A stretch of 64,000 nt of DNA, from contig NZ_SZWE01000001.1 in assembly GCF_009669325.1 (NCBI RefSeq), forward strand, positions 1,178,402 to 1,242,401. The letters run 5' to 3'. The position numbers were made by a program, and so were the translations under genes. Under the pieces are notes generated by a model. It was not told where the DNA came from, searched no databases, and was given only the letters and a program-made list of their open reading frames with translations. Of the stretch, positions 8,999-16,660 are shown in pieces (position 1 is the stretch's first letter; each line of letters begins with the position of its first letter). This DNA is from Roseovarius bejariae (lineage in GTDB: Bacteria > Pseudomonadota > Alphaproteobacteria > Rhodobacterales > Rhodobacteraceae).

Positions 8999-9831
8999 CA
9001 GCACCGCAAATCGCCTTCGTCGTCCCGGCCCATAACGAGGCCGGCAACCTGCCGACCCTCTTGAACGGCTTACGCAAGCTGGCCCGTGATCTCGACGCCG
9101 AAGTGCTTGTCGTGAATGATGGCTCGACCGATGAAACCGCACAACTGCTCGGCAGCTTGGCGCGTGACTGGCCCCAGCTGAGAATCGTGACGCATTCACA
9201 CGCCTTGGGGCAATCCGCCGCGCTGCGCACCGGCATCCGAATGGCACGCGCGCCGATTATCGCAACCCTGGATGGCGACGGCCAGAATCCACCGGAAAAC
9301 CTGCGCCCGATGATCGCCACCTTCCAGGCGTCCCCGCCATCGGTCGGCATGATCCAAGGGTTGCGCGCAAAACGCAGGGACAGCCTGTCCAAACGCCTCG
9401 CCTCCCGCTCGGCCAATGCGATCCGGGGGGCACTCCTGCGCGACGGGTGCAAGGATTCCGGCTGTGCGCTCCGGGTTTTCTGGCGACAGGCCTATCTGGA
9501 CCTGCCTTGGTTCCAACACCTGCACCGGTTCATGCCCGCTCTCATGAAACGGGACGGATGGGAGGTTGTCACCATGCCGGTCTCCCACGCGCCCCGTGCA
9601 AGCGGGCAGTCACATTATACCAATTGGCAACGCGGTCTGGCCGGGCTTCCCGACCTGTTGGGCGTGGCCTGGCTGATTTGGCGGTCTCCGAAACGCATAC
9701 ATTATGGCTGCTGGTGGGCATCCCAAAGCCACAGCCCGGAATGCGATACCCGCCCCCAGGAATCGGCACCGGACCGTCAGAACGCAATCCCCATCGCCGC
9801 AAACAACCCAGACTCGGCGCACTCTTCGTGA
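8995..9831 (+). CDS. Family 2 glycosyltransferase (ArnC/DPM1-like)
   Basis: The ATG at 8995 overlaps the previous stop (ATGA), giving 278 residues that begin MTAPQIAFVVPAHNEAGNLP. GT-A motifs are visible: VVPAHNE, VVNDGSTDET (about 38-47), ATLDGDGQNPPEN (about 90-102), and the acceptor-side DSGCALRVFWRQA. This is the profile of a polyprenyl-phosphate glycosyltransferase that loads a sugar onto undecaprenyl phosphate at the inner membrane for the adjacent ArnT-like enzyme. The last ~45 residues are polar and unlike the usual two-helix C-terminus, which may mean a divergent or soluble form. Confidence 0.88.
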   Translation: MTAPQIAFVVPAHNEAGNLPTLLNGLRKLARDLDAEVLVVNDGSTDETAQLLGSLARDWPQLRIVTHSHALGQSAALRTGIRMARAPIIATLDGDGQNPPENLRPMIATFQASPPSVGMIQGLRAKRRDSLSKRLASRSANAIRGALLRDGCKDSGCALRVFWRQAYLDLPWFQHLHRFMPALMKRDGWEVVTMPVSHAPRASGQSHYTNWQRGLAGLPDLLGVAWLIWRSPKRIHYGCWWASQSHSPECDTRPQESAPDRQNAIPIAANNPDSAHSS

Positions 9832-10030
9832 ACACTGCCCTTGGAAAGAGCCGATGAACACACCGCCCCACACAAGCCGCCAAGCGCCGCCCGACAGTGA
9901 TCAGGGTGGTCTTGTGACCGGCGCCACACTATCTGATACTGACACGGCCCCAGACCCGGAGACTTCCGGTCGGGCTGAAACAATGGGGGCCGGACATCTC
10001 GATCCGCCCCGGTCAGGAGACAGGCGCGCC

Positions 10031-10708
10031 GTGCGGATACTCTATATCGAGGATAACCAGAAACTGGCACAGAATACCGCCGCCCTCCTGCGCCAAAGCG
10101 ATTTCGTGGTTGATTGCGTCACGACGGCGGCCGATGCGCTCCATGCCGTCGCCAGCTTCGAATACGATGCCGCTATCCTCGATCTTGGCCTGCCCGATAC
10201 GGATGGCATGGCGCTCCTTGATCGGCTGCGCGGGCAAGGCCCACAGATACCTGTGTTGATCTGCACTGCACGCGATACACTGGAAGACCGTATCGCAGGT
10301 CTCAACGGCGGTTCGGACGACTACTTGGTCAAACCTTTCGCCGTCGAGGAATTGATCGCCCGCCTCAGGGCCATCCTGCGCCGCCCGGGCGGTGCTCTCG
10401 GGCTCCACCTTCGGGCTGGCAACCTGACCCTTGATACCGTGGCACGGGACGTCAGGATCGACGGCAAACAGATCAAGCTGTCACGCCGTGAACTGGACCT
10501 TCTCGAAGTTTTCCTAAGGCGCAAAGGCCGGGTTCTGTCGCGCAGCGCAATTGCCGATGCGCTCTATGGCTTCAACGACGAACCGACACCGAACGCCATC
10601 GAGGTCGCCGCCCACAGGCTTCGCAAGAAACTCGCCGATCTCGGGGCCTCCCTGAAAATCGAAACCCTCCGCGGCATCGGGTACGTTCTGGAGGACGACG
10701 GAACGTGA
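10031..10708 (+). CDS. OmpR-family response regulator
   Basis: The receiver domain begins at VRILYIEDNQKLAQNTAALL, with the phosphoacceptor Asp in AAILDLGLPDTDG and the conserved Lys in DYLVKPFAVEEL. A winged-helix effector follows (LSRRELDLLEVFLRRKGRVL and IEVAAHRLRKKL). I prefer the GTG at 10031, which has AGGAGA about 11 bases upstream and gives the normal 225 residues. An ATG at 9854 also has a good ribosome site (GGAAAGAG) and would add about 59 low-complexity residues. The stop overlaps the kinase start (GTGA). Sitting behind three envelope-sugar genes, it probably controls that locus. Confidence 0.9.
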   Translation: MRILYIEDNQKLAQNTAALLRQSDFVVDCVTTAADALHAVASFEYDAAILDLGLPDTDGMALLDRLRGQGPQIPVLICTARDTLEDRIAGLNGGSDDYLVKPFAVEELIARLRAILRRPGGALGLHLRAGNLTLDTVARDVRIDGKQIKLSRRELDLLEVFLRRKGRVLSRSAIADALYGFNDEPTPNAIEVAAHRLRKKLADLGASLKIETLRGIGYVLEDDGT

Positions 10709-12060
10709 CACCCGTTTTGACACGGATTTTCGGGGATCGCGGCTCGTTGCTCCGGTCGATTGTCGTGAATGTTTCACTGGCACTTCTGGGCTGCGTGATA
10801 CTGGCCACATCCATCATTGCCTGGGAATTCTACGAACACCTACAGGAACGGACCGCCCTGGATTTACGTCAGGAGGCGCAAGAGATCGCACAGCAGATCC
10901 GCACCGACGCCCCTGACCTCGGCCTCACATCCGGCGCCCTGCGGTTTCGCGGAGACAAGGGCGTTTACCGTTACACGGTCTTCGATCGCGACATGACACC
11001 GGTTGTCGGCGGGGAACTGGCAGAGATGCCAAAAGACGCGCGTCAACGGCTGCTGTCTCAAGCCACGTCCGCCCCCCTGAAGCTTGGCGACAATCGCATG
11101 GCCCTGACGGTTCAGGGGCCCGAGGATACGACCGTGCTGGTGTCCACCGAAACACCCAAATCCGGTTGGGGGCAGGTCAAAAGTCTACTCTACGAACTCG
11201 GCGAGCAAGTCGCATGGCTGGCCTTCGGGGCCGTCATCCTTATGGCCGCGGCCATCGCAACGGCCCGTCGCATCCAAGCCCCCCTGCGCAAGACCGCCGA
11301 ACAATTGAAAGCGGTGGCCCCCGGCACCCCTGACATTCGTCTGGGCAAGGCCGACCTGCCAACGGAATTTGCGCCTTTCGTGGCCAGCGTCAACGCCGCC
11401 TTGGACCGTTTGGAAGAAGGCTATCAGGCTCAGCGCGATTTTTCTTCGAACGTCGCGCATGAGGTGCGCACACCGCTTGCGGTTCTGCGCTCGACAATCG
11501 AACTGGTCGAAAACACCACGCTGCGCAACGACCTTCTGGAAGATCTGGAACGGCTTGACCGGCTGTTCTCGCAATTGATCGAACTGGCCCGCGCCGACGC
11601 CGCCGGTGAACGCGCCATGACCACCGTTGATCTTAACCGGATTGCCATTGATCTGGCCGCCGAAGAAAGCCTGCGCGCGCTGCGTCAAAACCGCAGTCTT
11701 GCCGTGACAGGCGCCGGGACAGCCCCCGCTATCGGTCATGCCGGCTTGCTGAACGTTGCCCTCGGGAACCTTGTGAGGAACGCATTGGCACATTCGCCGG
11801 AAGGCACCGAGATCGAAATCGAGGTGCTCGCCTCGCCGCCCGGCTGGCGTGTCTATGATCGTGGGCCCGGTGTTCCCGATGATATGAAACCCGTCATCTT
11901 CGATCGCTTCGAACGCGGCAAAACGAACGCGCATGAAGGGGGCGTGGGCATTGGCCTGTCTATCGTTTGGGCAGTCATGCAGGCGCATGGCGGGCACTGC
12001 CGGGTCGAGGACCGCAAGGGGGGCGGTGCGGTTTTCACACTTGAGTTGCCAGAGGCTTAG
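10705..12060 (+). CDS. Membrane sensor histidine kinase (PhoQ/QseC-type)
   Basis: This 451-residue partner of the response regulator starts at a GTG inside the regulator's stop. Two membrane helices (about 17-40 and 165-188) flank a periplasmic sensor region of roughly 120 residues. A HAMP-like linker, the H box FSSNVAHEVRTPLAVL (phosphorylated His near residue 255), the N box NLVRNALAHSPEG and the G boxes (DRGPGVPD and EGGVGIGLSIV) follow in order. Autophosphorylation and transfer to the regulator are expected. The periplasmic signal is unknown; by analogy with PhoQ/PmrB-type systems next to lipid A genes it could be envelope stress or cationic peptides, which is inference. Confidence 0.92.
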   Translation: MTPVLTRIFGDRGSLLRSIVVNVSLALLGCVILATSIIAWEFYEHLQERTALDLRQEAQEIAQQIRTDAPDLGLTSGALRFRGDKGVYRYTVFDRDMTPVVGGELAEMPKDARQRLLSQATSAPLKLGDNRMALTVQGPEDTTVLVSTETPKSGWGQVKSLLYELGEQVAWLAFGAVILMAAAIATARRIQAPLRKTAEQLKAVAPGTPDIRLGKADLPTEFAPFVASVNAALDRLEEGYQAQRDFSSNVAHEVRTPLAVLRSTIELVENTTLRNDLLEDLERLDRLFSQLIELARADAAGERAMTTVDLNRIAIDLAAEESLRALRQNRSLAVTGAGTAPAIGHAGLLNVALGNLVRNALAHSPEGTEIEIEVLASPPGWRVYDRGPGVPDDMKPVIFDRFERGKTNAHEGGVGIGLSIVWAVMQAHGGHCRVEDRKGGGAVFTLELPEA

Positions 12061-12421
12061 AGGCGCCCCTCTGGCGATGGCCTGACGCTTGTCCGTCTTC
12101 GCCTTCGGCACGTCGCAACTCACGTACGAAACTCCCGTACGTTTTGTACGTTTCGCACCGTGCGCCCGGTTAACCCGCAAGTCTCCCGCAATACATACCG
12201 ACGTCATACCGACGTCAAACCGACGCGATGCAGAACCGGGTTTTGCTTCTTAACCAAGGGTTTGCCCCCGATTCGTCCAGCCCAGGGGATTTGCCCCCTG
12301 CGTCACCACGTCCATCATCGTTTCAAACGCGCCCCTGCACCCCCACATTACCTGACGGCAAGGGGTTCACCCCGCCGCCGCAAGGCGCTAGAACCCCTGC
12401 AACCCGAGGCAGGAGCAAAGC
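12061..12421. other. Non-coding spacer with GTACG repeats and an 11-bp triple repeat
   Basis: This 361-bp gap between the sensor kinase and gpmI holds four GTACG motifs at 12123-12150 (an imperfect inverted repeat CGTACGAAAC ... GTACGTTTCG) and three tandem 11-mers at 12195-12227. The rest shows no convincing gene. Promoter elements for gpmI should lie here. Confidence 0.6.
12195..12227 (+). repeat. Three tandem 11-bp repeats (ATACCGACGTC)
   Basis: ATACCGACGTC occurs twice head to tail (12195-12205 and 12206-12216) and a third variant AAACCGACGCG follows (12217-12227). The helical-turn period suggests a regulator binding array, about 195 bp upstream of gpmI. Confidence 0.75.
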
Positions 12422-13939
12422 ATGAGTACCCCGAAACCCGTTGTCCTGTGCATTCTTGATGGCTGGGGCCTGTCGGACACGACCGAGGCCAACGCCCCCG
12501 CGCTTGCACAGACACCGAATTTCGACCGGCTCATGCAGACCTGCCCGAATGCCACCCTCATCACCCATGGCCCCGACGTGGGCCTGCCAAGCGGGCAGAT
12601 GGGCAACTCCGAGGTGGGCCACACCAATATCGGCGCGGGCCGCGTGGTGGCGATGGACCTCGGCCAGATCGACCTTGCGATCGAAGACGGGTCGTTCTTC
12701 GAAAACGAGGCCCTGCAAGCCTTTGTTGCGAAACTGAAAAAAACCGGCGGCACCGCGCACTTGATGGGGCTGGTCTCGGACGGCGGGGTGCATGGGCACC
12801 TGAACCACATCCTCGCCGCGGCCAAGGCTATCTCGCAGGCGGGCGTGCCCGTGGCGCTGCATGCCATCACCGATGGGCGCGATGTGCTTCCCCGTTCCGC
12901 GCGCCCCTTCTTCCAAACCCTTCAGGAAGGCCTGCCCGAGGGCGCTCACGTGGCCACAGTCACCGGCCGCTACTTCGCCATGGACCGCGACAACCGCTGG
13001 GACCGCGTGCAGGAGGCCTATGAGGCCATGATCCACGGACAGGGCATCCGCGCCAAGGATACCCACACGGCCGTCACCAACGCCTATGCCCGCTCGGAAT
13101 CGGATGAATTCATCTCGGCCACGGTGATCGGCGACTACGACGGCGCCAAGGACGGCGACGGGGTCTTCTGCCTCAATTTCCGCGCCGACCGCGCCCGCGA
13201 GATTCTCAGCGCCATAGGCGACCCGGATTTCGACGCCTTCGATACAGGCCAACGCCCCGGCTGGGCCGCGCTTCTGGGGATGGTGGAATACTCCGACCGG
13301 CACAACCGCTACATGGAAACGGTCTTTCCGGCGCGCGACATCGTCAACACGCTGGGCGAATGGGTCGCGAAACAGGGCAAACGGCAGTTCCACCTCGCCG
13401 AAACCGAGAAATACCCACATGTCACCTTCTTCCTGAACGGCGGCAAGGAAGACCCCGAACCGGGCGAGGATCGCTACATGGCCGCCTCCCCCAAGGTCGC
13501 CACCTACGACATGCAACCGGAAATGAGCGCCCCCGAAGTGACCGACCATTTCGTCGGCGCCATCGAGGACGGCTACGACCTGATCGTGGTCAACTACGCC
13601 AACCCCGACATGGTCGGCCACACCGGCGACCTCAAGGCCGCCATGGCCGCCTGCGAGGCCGTGGACCAAGGGCTTGGCAAGGTGCTGACCGCGCTGGAAA
13701 AAGCCGGTGGCGCGATGATCGTCACCGCCGACCACGGCAATTGCGAAACCATGATCGACCCGGAAACCGGCGGGCCGCATACCGCCCATACCCTCAACCC
13801 GGTGCCGGTGATCCTCGTGGGCGGGCCAGAGGGGGCAACCCTCCAACCCGGCCGCCTTGCCGACCTCGCGCCGACGCTTCTGCACCTCATGGGCCTGCCG
13901 CAACCGCCCGAAATGACTGGCGAGTGCCTGATCGCATGA
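12422..13939 (+). CDS. gpmI: 2,3-bisphosphoglycerate-independent phosphoglycerate mutase
   Basis: This 505-residue di-manganese alkaline-phosphatase-superfamily enzyme interconverts 3- and 2-phosphoglycerate in glycolysis and gluconeogenesis. The N-terminal metal motif VLCILDGWGL (8-17) and the phosphoserine loop GQMGNSEVGHTNIGAG with catalytic Ser63 are intact, as are NYANPDMVGHTGD and VTADHGNCETM near the C-terminus. Length is typical. The ATG has AGGAGC close upstream. The stop overlaps the start of the EnvC-like gene (ATGA), so gpmI heads the gpmI-envC-like-ctpA run that is common in alphaproteobacteria. Confidence 0.97.
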   Translation: MSTPKPVVLCILDGWGLSDTTEANAPALAQTPNFDRLMQTCPNATLITHGPDVGLPSGQMGNSEVGHTNIGAGRVVAMDLGQIDLAIEDGSFFENEALQAFVAKLKKTGGTAHLMGLVSDGGVHGHLNHILAAAKAISQAGVPVALHAITDGRDVLPRSARPFFQTLQEGLPEGAHVATVTGRYFAMDRDNRWDRVQEAYEAMIHGQGIRAKDTHTAVTNAYARSESDEFISATVIGDYDGAKDGDGVFCLNFRADRAREILSAIGDPDFDAFDTGQRPGWAALLGMVEYSDRHNRYMETVFPARDIVNTLGEWVAKQGKRQFHLAETEKYPHVTFFLNGGKEDPEPGEDRYMAASPKVATYDMQPEMSAPEVTDHFVGAIEDGYDLIVVNYANPDMVGHTGDLKAAMAACEAVDQGLGKVLTALEKAGGAMIVTADHGNCETMIDPETGGPHTAHTLNPVPVILVGGPEGATLQPGRLADLAPTLLHLMGLPQPPEMTGECLIA

Positions 13940-15078
13940 GGGGGCTGGCCGCGCTTGCAGGGATCCTGATCGCTGGCGCCGTGGCCGCGCAAGACCCCGC
14001 GAGCGCACCTGCCCCGGGGGACGCCGCCCGCGCCGCCGCCGAACGCCTGTCCCGCGCGGGCCGGATGCTGGACGAGGCCAAAGGCGCCCGCAACCGCGTG
14101 AAAGCCCTGTCGGAAACCGTACACGCCTACGAAGACGGGCTGGAAGCCATGCGTGAAGGTCTGCGCCGGGCCGCCATCCGAGAAGAAACCCTGACCCGCG
14201 CATTGCAATCGCGCGAAGATGACGTGGCCCGCCTGCTGGGGGTGCTGATGGCCATGGGCGACACGCCCGCGCCGGTGCTGCTTCTGCACCCGTCCGGCCC
14301 CGTGGGCACCGCCCGCTCAGGCATGATCCTGACCGAAGTGACCCCGGCCCTCAACGCCCGCGCCACCGAGTTGCGCGAACGACTGAACGAAGTCGCCATC
14401 CTGCGCGGCCTGCAAGAAACCGCCGCCGACACACTGGCCAAGGGCTTGCAAGGCGCACAAAAAGCCCGCACAACCCTGAGCCAGGCGGTGGCCGACCGCA
14501 CCGACCTGCCGCGCCGCTTCACCGAAGACCCGGTCAAAACCGCGCTGCTGATCGCCTCGACCGAAACCCTCGAAGGCTTTGCCAGCGGCCTCAGCGAAAT
14601 CGCCGTGGACGAAGCGCCGGGCAGCCTGCCGGGAATCGCGGATCGCAAGGGGCACCTCCCTCTGCCCGTCCAGGGCCGCATCCTGCGCCGCGCGGGCGAA
14701 CAGGACGCCGCCGGCATCGCCCGGCCCGGCATCGTCATGGCCACACGGCCCCGCGCCCTTGTGACCACACCGGCCCCCGCAACCGTCCGCTATCGTGGAC
14801 CGCTCCTGGATTACGGAAACGTGATCATCCTCGAACCGCAAGCCGGGATTCTTCTGGTGCTTGCCGGGCTTGACGTGGTCTATGGTGACACCGGACAGGT
14901 CCTGCCGGGCGGCAGCCCGGTGGGCCTGATGGGCGGCACGGCCCCCGATGCCGACCTGATTTCATCCGCCTCTCTCCAAGAGACGGGTGCCGAACATAGC
15001 GAAACCCTCTATATAGAGGTGCGAGAAAACAACTCACCCGTGGACCCCGCCCAGTGGTTCAAGACAGACGAAGGATAA
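13936..15078 (+). CDS. EnvC-like murein hydrolase activator, degenerate M23 (LytM) domain
   Basis: This 380-residue exported protein starts inside the gpmI stop. A signal peptide (MRGLAALAGILIAGAVAAQ) is followed by a long Ala/Arg/Glu-rich coiled coil (about 30-170) and a C-terminal LytM/M23-like domain (GPLLDYGNVIILEPQAGIL, then GLDVVYGDTGQVLPGGSPVG). The usual zinc motifs HxxxD and HxH are absent, as in EnvC/NlpD-type activators that switch on cell-wall amidases rather than cutting wall themselves. It lies between gpmI and ctpA, 7 bp ahead of ctpA. A role in septal murein splitting is inferred from family. Confidence 0.83.
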   Translation: MRGLAALAGILIAGAVAAQDPASAPAPGDAARAAAERLSRAGRMLDEAKGARNRVKALSETVHAYEDGLEAMREGLRRAAIREETLTRALQSREDDVARLLGVLMAMGDTPAPVLLLHPSGPVGTARSGMILTEVTPALNARATELRERLNEVAILRGLQETAADTLAKGLQGAQKARTTLSQAVADRTDLPRRFTEDPVKTALLIASTETLEGFASGLSEIAVDEAPGSLPGIADRKGHLPLPVQGRILRRAGEQDAAGIARPGIVMATRPRALVTTPAPATVRYRGPLLDYGNVIILEPQAGILLVLAGLDVVYGDTGQVLPGGSPVGLMGGTAPDADLISSASLQETGAEHSETLYIEVRENNSPVDPAQWFKTDEG

Positions 15079-15085
15079 CCGCACC

Positions 15086-16426
15086 ATGAAGAAATTCCTG
15101 ATGGCCGCCGCCGCCGGTATACTGGCCGGGATCGTCGTGACCACACAGGTGGCCGCCCCCCTGCTGGCGCAGGAAGCCAAACAGCAAACCAATGTCTACG
15201 AACAGCTCGATCTTTTCGGCGACATCTTCGAGCGGATTCGCTCGCAATACGTGGAAGAGGTTGACGAGGCCGACCTGATCGAAGCGGCCATCAACGGCAT
15301 GCTCACGTCGCTTGACCCGCACTCCAGCTACCTCAGCCCGCAAGACGCCGCCGACATGCGCGTGCAAACCCGCGGCGAATTCGGCGGTCTGGGCATCGAG
15401 GTCACGCAGGAAGACGGTTTCGTCAAAGTGGTCTCGCCCATCGACGGAACCCCGGCGGATGATGCCGGCGTCGAAGCGGGCGATTTCATCACTCATGTCG
15501 ATGGCGAAAGTGTTCTCGGCCTGACACTGGACGAAGCGGTTGAAAAGATGCGCGGCCCGGTGGGCAGCGAAATCGTCATCACCGTGGTCCGCGAAGGTGA
15601 GGCCGAACCCTTCGACCTGTCGATCATCCGCGACACCATCAAGCTGACGGCGGTGCGGGCCCGCACCGAACAACAAACCGTTGTGCTGCGCGTGACCACT
15701 TTCAACGACCAGACCTATGACAACCTTGCCGACGGCCTGAAAGAAGAGTTCGAGGCCGCGGGCGGGGCGGAAAACGTCAATGGCATCGTGCTTGACCTGC
15801 GCAACAACCCCGGCGGGCTGCTGACACAGGCCATCAAGGTCTCGGATGCTTTCCTGAATGAAGGTGAAATCGTCTCGACCCGCGGACGCGATCCGCAGGA
15901 CGGTGAACGCTTCAACGCCACCGAGGGCGACCTGATCGACGGCAAACCCATGGTCGTGCTGATCAACGGCGGCTCGGCCTCGGCCTCGGAAATCGTGGCG
16001 GGGGCGCTTCAGGATCACCGCCGCGCGGTGGTCGTGGGCACCAAGAGCTTCGGCAAGGGCTCTGTCCAGACGGTGATGCCGCTGCGGGGCGATGGCGCGA
16101 TGCGCCTGACGACCTCGCGCTACTACACCCCCTCGGGCCGGTCGATCCAGGCGCTGGGCGTCTCGCCCGACATCGTGGTCGAACAACCCCGCCGGGCGCC
16201 GGAAAGCGGAGACGAGGAAGAGGGCACAACGCCCCGCACCCGCTTCGAGGCCGACCTGCGCGGCAGCCTCGACAACGACAGCCTGAGCGAAGACGAGATT
16301 CGCCAGATCGAAGAGGAACGCGCCCGTGCCGAGGAGGCCGCCAAGCTGCGTGAAGAGGATTATCAACTGGCCTATGCCATCGACATCCTCAAGGGCCTCA
16401 CCACGCTGAGCGGCGACGCCGAGTAA
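15086..16426 (+). CDS. ctpA: Carboxy-terminal processing protease (S41 family)
   Basis: This 446-residue periplasmic serine protease has a signal/anchor helix (1-29), an N-terminal helical part with SLDPHSSYLSPQDAADM, a PDZ domain at about 98-185 (FGGLGIEVTQEDGFVKVVSP) and the S41 catalytic core. The core shows LRNNPGGLL, the catalytic serine motif GSASASEIVAGAL near 297 and the catalytic lysine in SFGKGSVQ (Lys324). The C-terminus is acidic and coiled-coil-like. In alphaproteobacteria CtpA tunes cell-wall hydrolases and envelope proteins, which fits the EnvC-like gene just upstream. A hairpin terminator follows. Confidence 0.95.
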   Translation: MKKFLMAAAAGILAGIVVTTQVAAPLLAQEAKQQTNVYEQLDLFGDIFERIRSQYVEEVDEADLIEAAINGMLTSLDPHSSYLSPQDAADMRVQTRGEFGGLGIEVTQEDGFVKVVSPIDGTPADDAGVEAGDFITHVDGESVLGLTLDEAVEKMRGPVGSEIVITVVREGEAEPFDLSIIRDTIKLTAVRARTEQQTVVLRVTTFNDQTYDNLADGLKEEFEAAGGAENVNGIVLDLRNNPGGLLTQAIKVSDAFLNEGEIVSTRGRDPQDGERFNATEGDLIDGKPMVVLINGGSASASEIVAGALQDHRRAVVVGTKSFGKGSVQTVMPLRGDGAMRLTTSRYYTPSGRSIQALGVSPDIVVEQPRRAPESGDEEEGTTPRTRFEADLRGSLDNDSLSEDEIRQIEEERARAEEAAKLREEDYQLAYAIDILKGLTTLSGDAE

Positions 16427-16446
16427 GCGTTCAGGTCCTTCTTTTC

Positions 16447-16474
16447 AACGGCCCGCCCCATCCGGCGGGCCGTT
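16447..16474 (+). terminator. Intrinsic terminator after ctpA
   Basis: An 11-bp perfect stem (AACGGCCCGCC and GGCGGGCCGTT, 6-base loop) is followed by CTTGTTT. It ends the gpmI-envC-like-ctpA transcription unit. Confidence 0.75.
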
Positions 16475-16660
16475 CTTGTTTGGGGGGGTGTGATCTCGGT
16501 TTCCGCCTTCGGCGGGAACCTCGGCGCCTGCGGCGGGCGGGGCGCACTGCACGGGCCTTGGTGCGGGTGGCCGGTGTGGGATGCCTCCGGCGGGAGTATT
16601 TGGCGAAAGATGAAGACCTGTACCATTGCACCGGCGCGGCACTTGCGGAAGAGTGTCGGC

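Noticed and set aside
9447..9857. Additional gene overlapping the GT2 3' end
   Set aside because: It overlaps the GT2 frame fully and shows no family features; it is a frame shadow.
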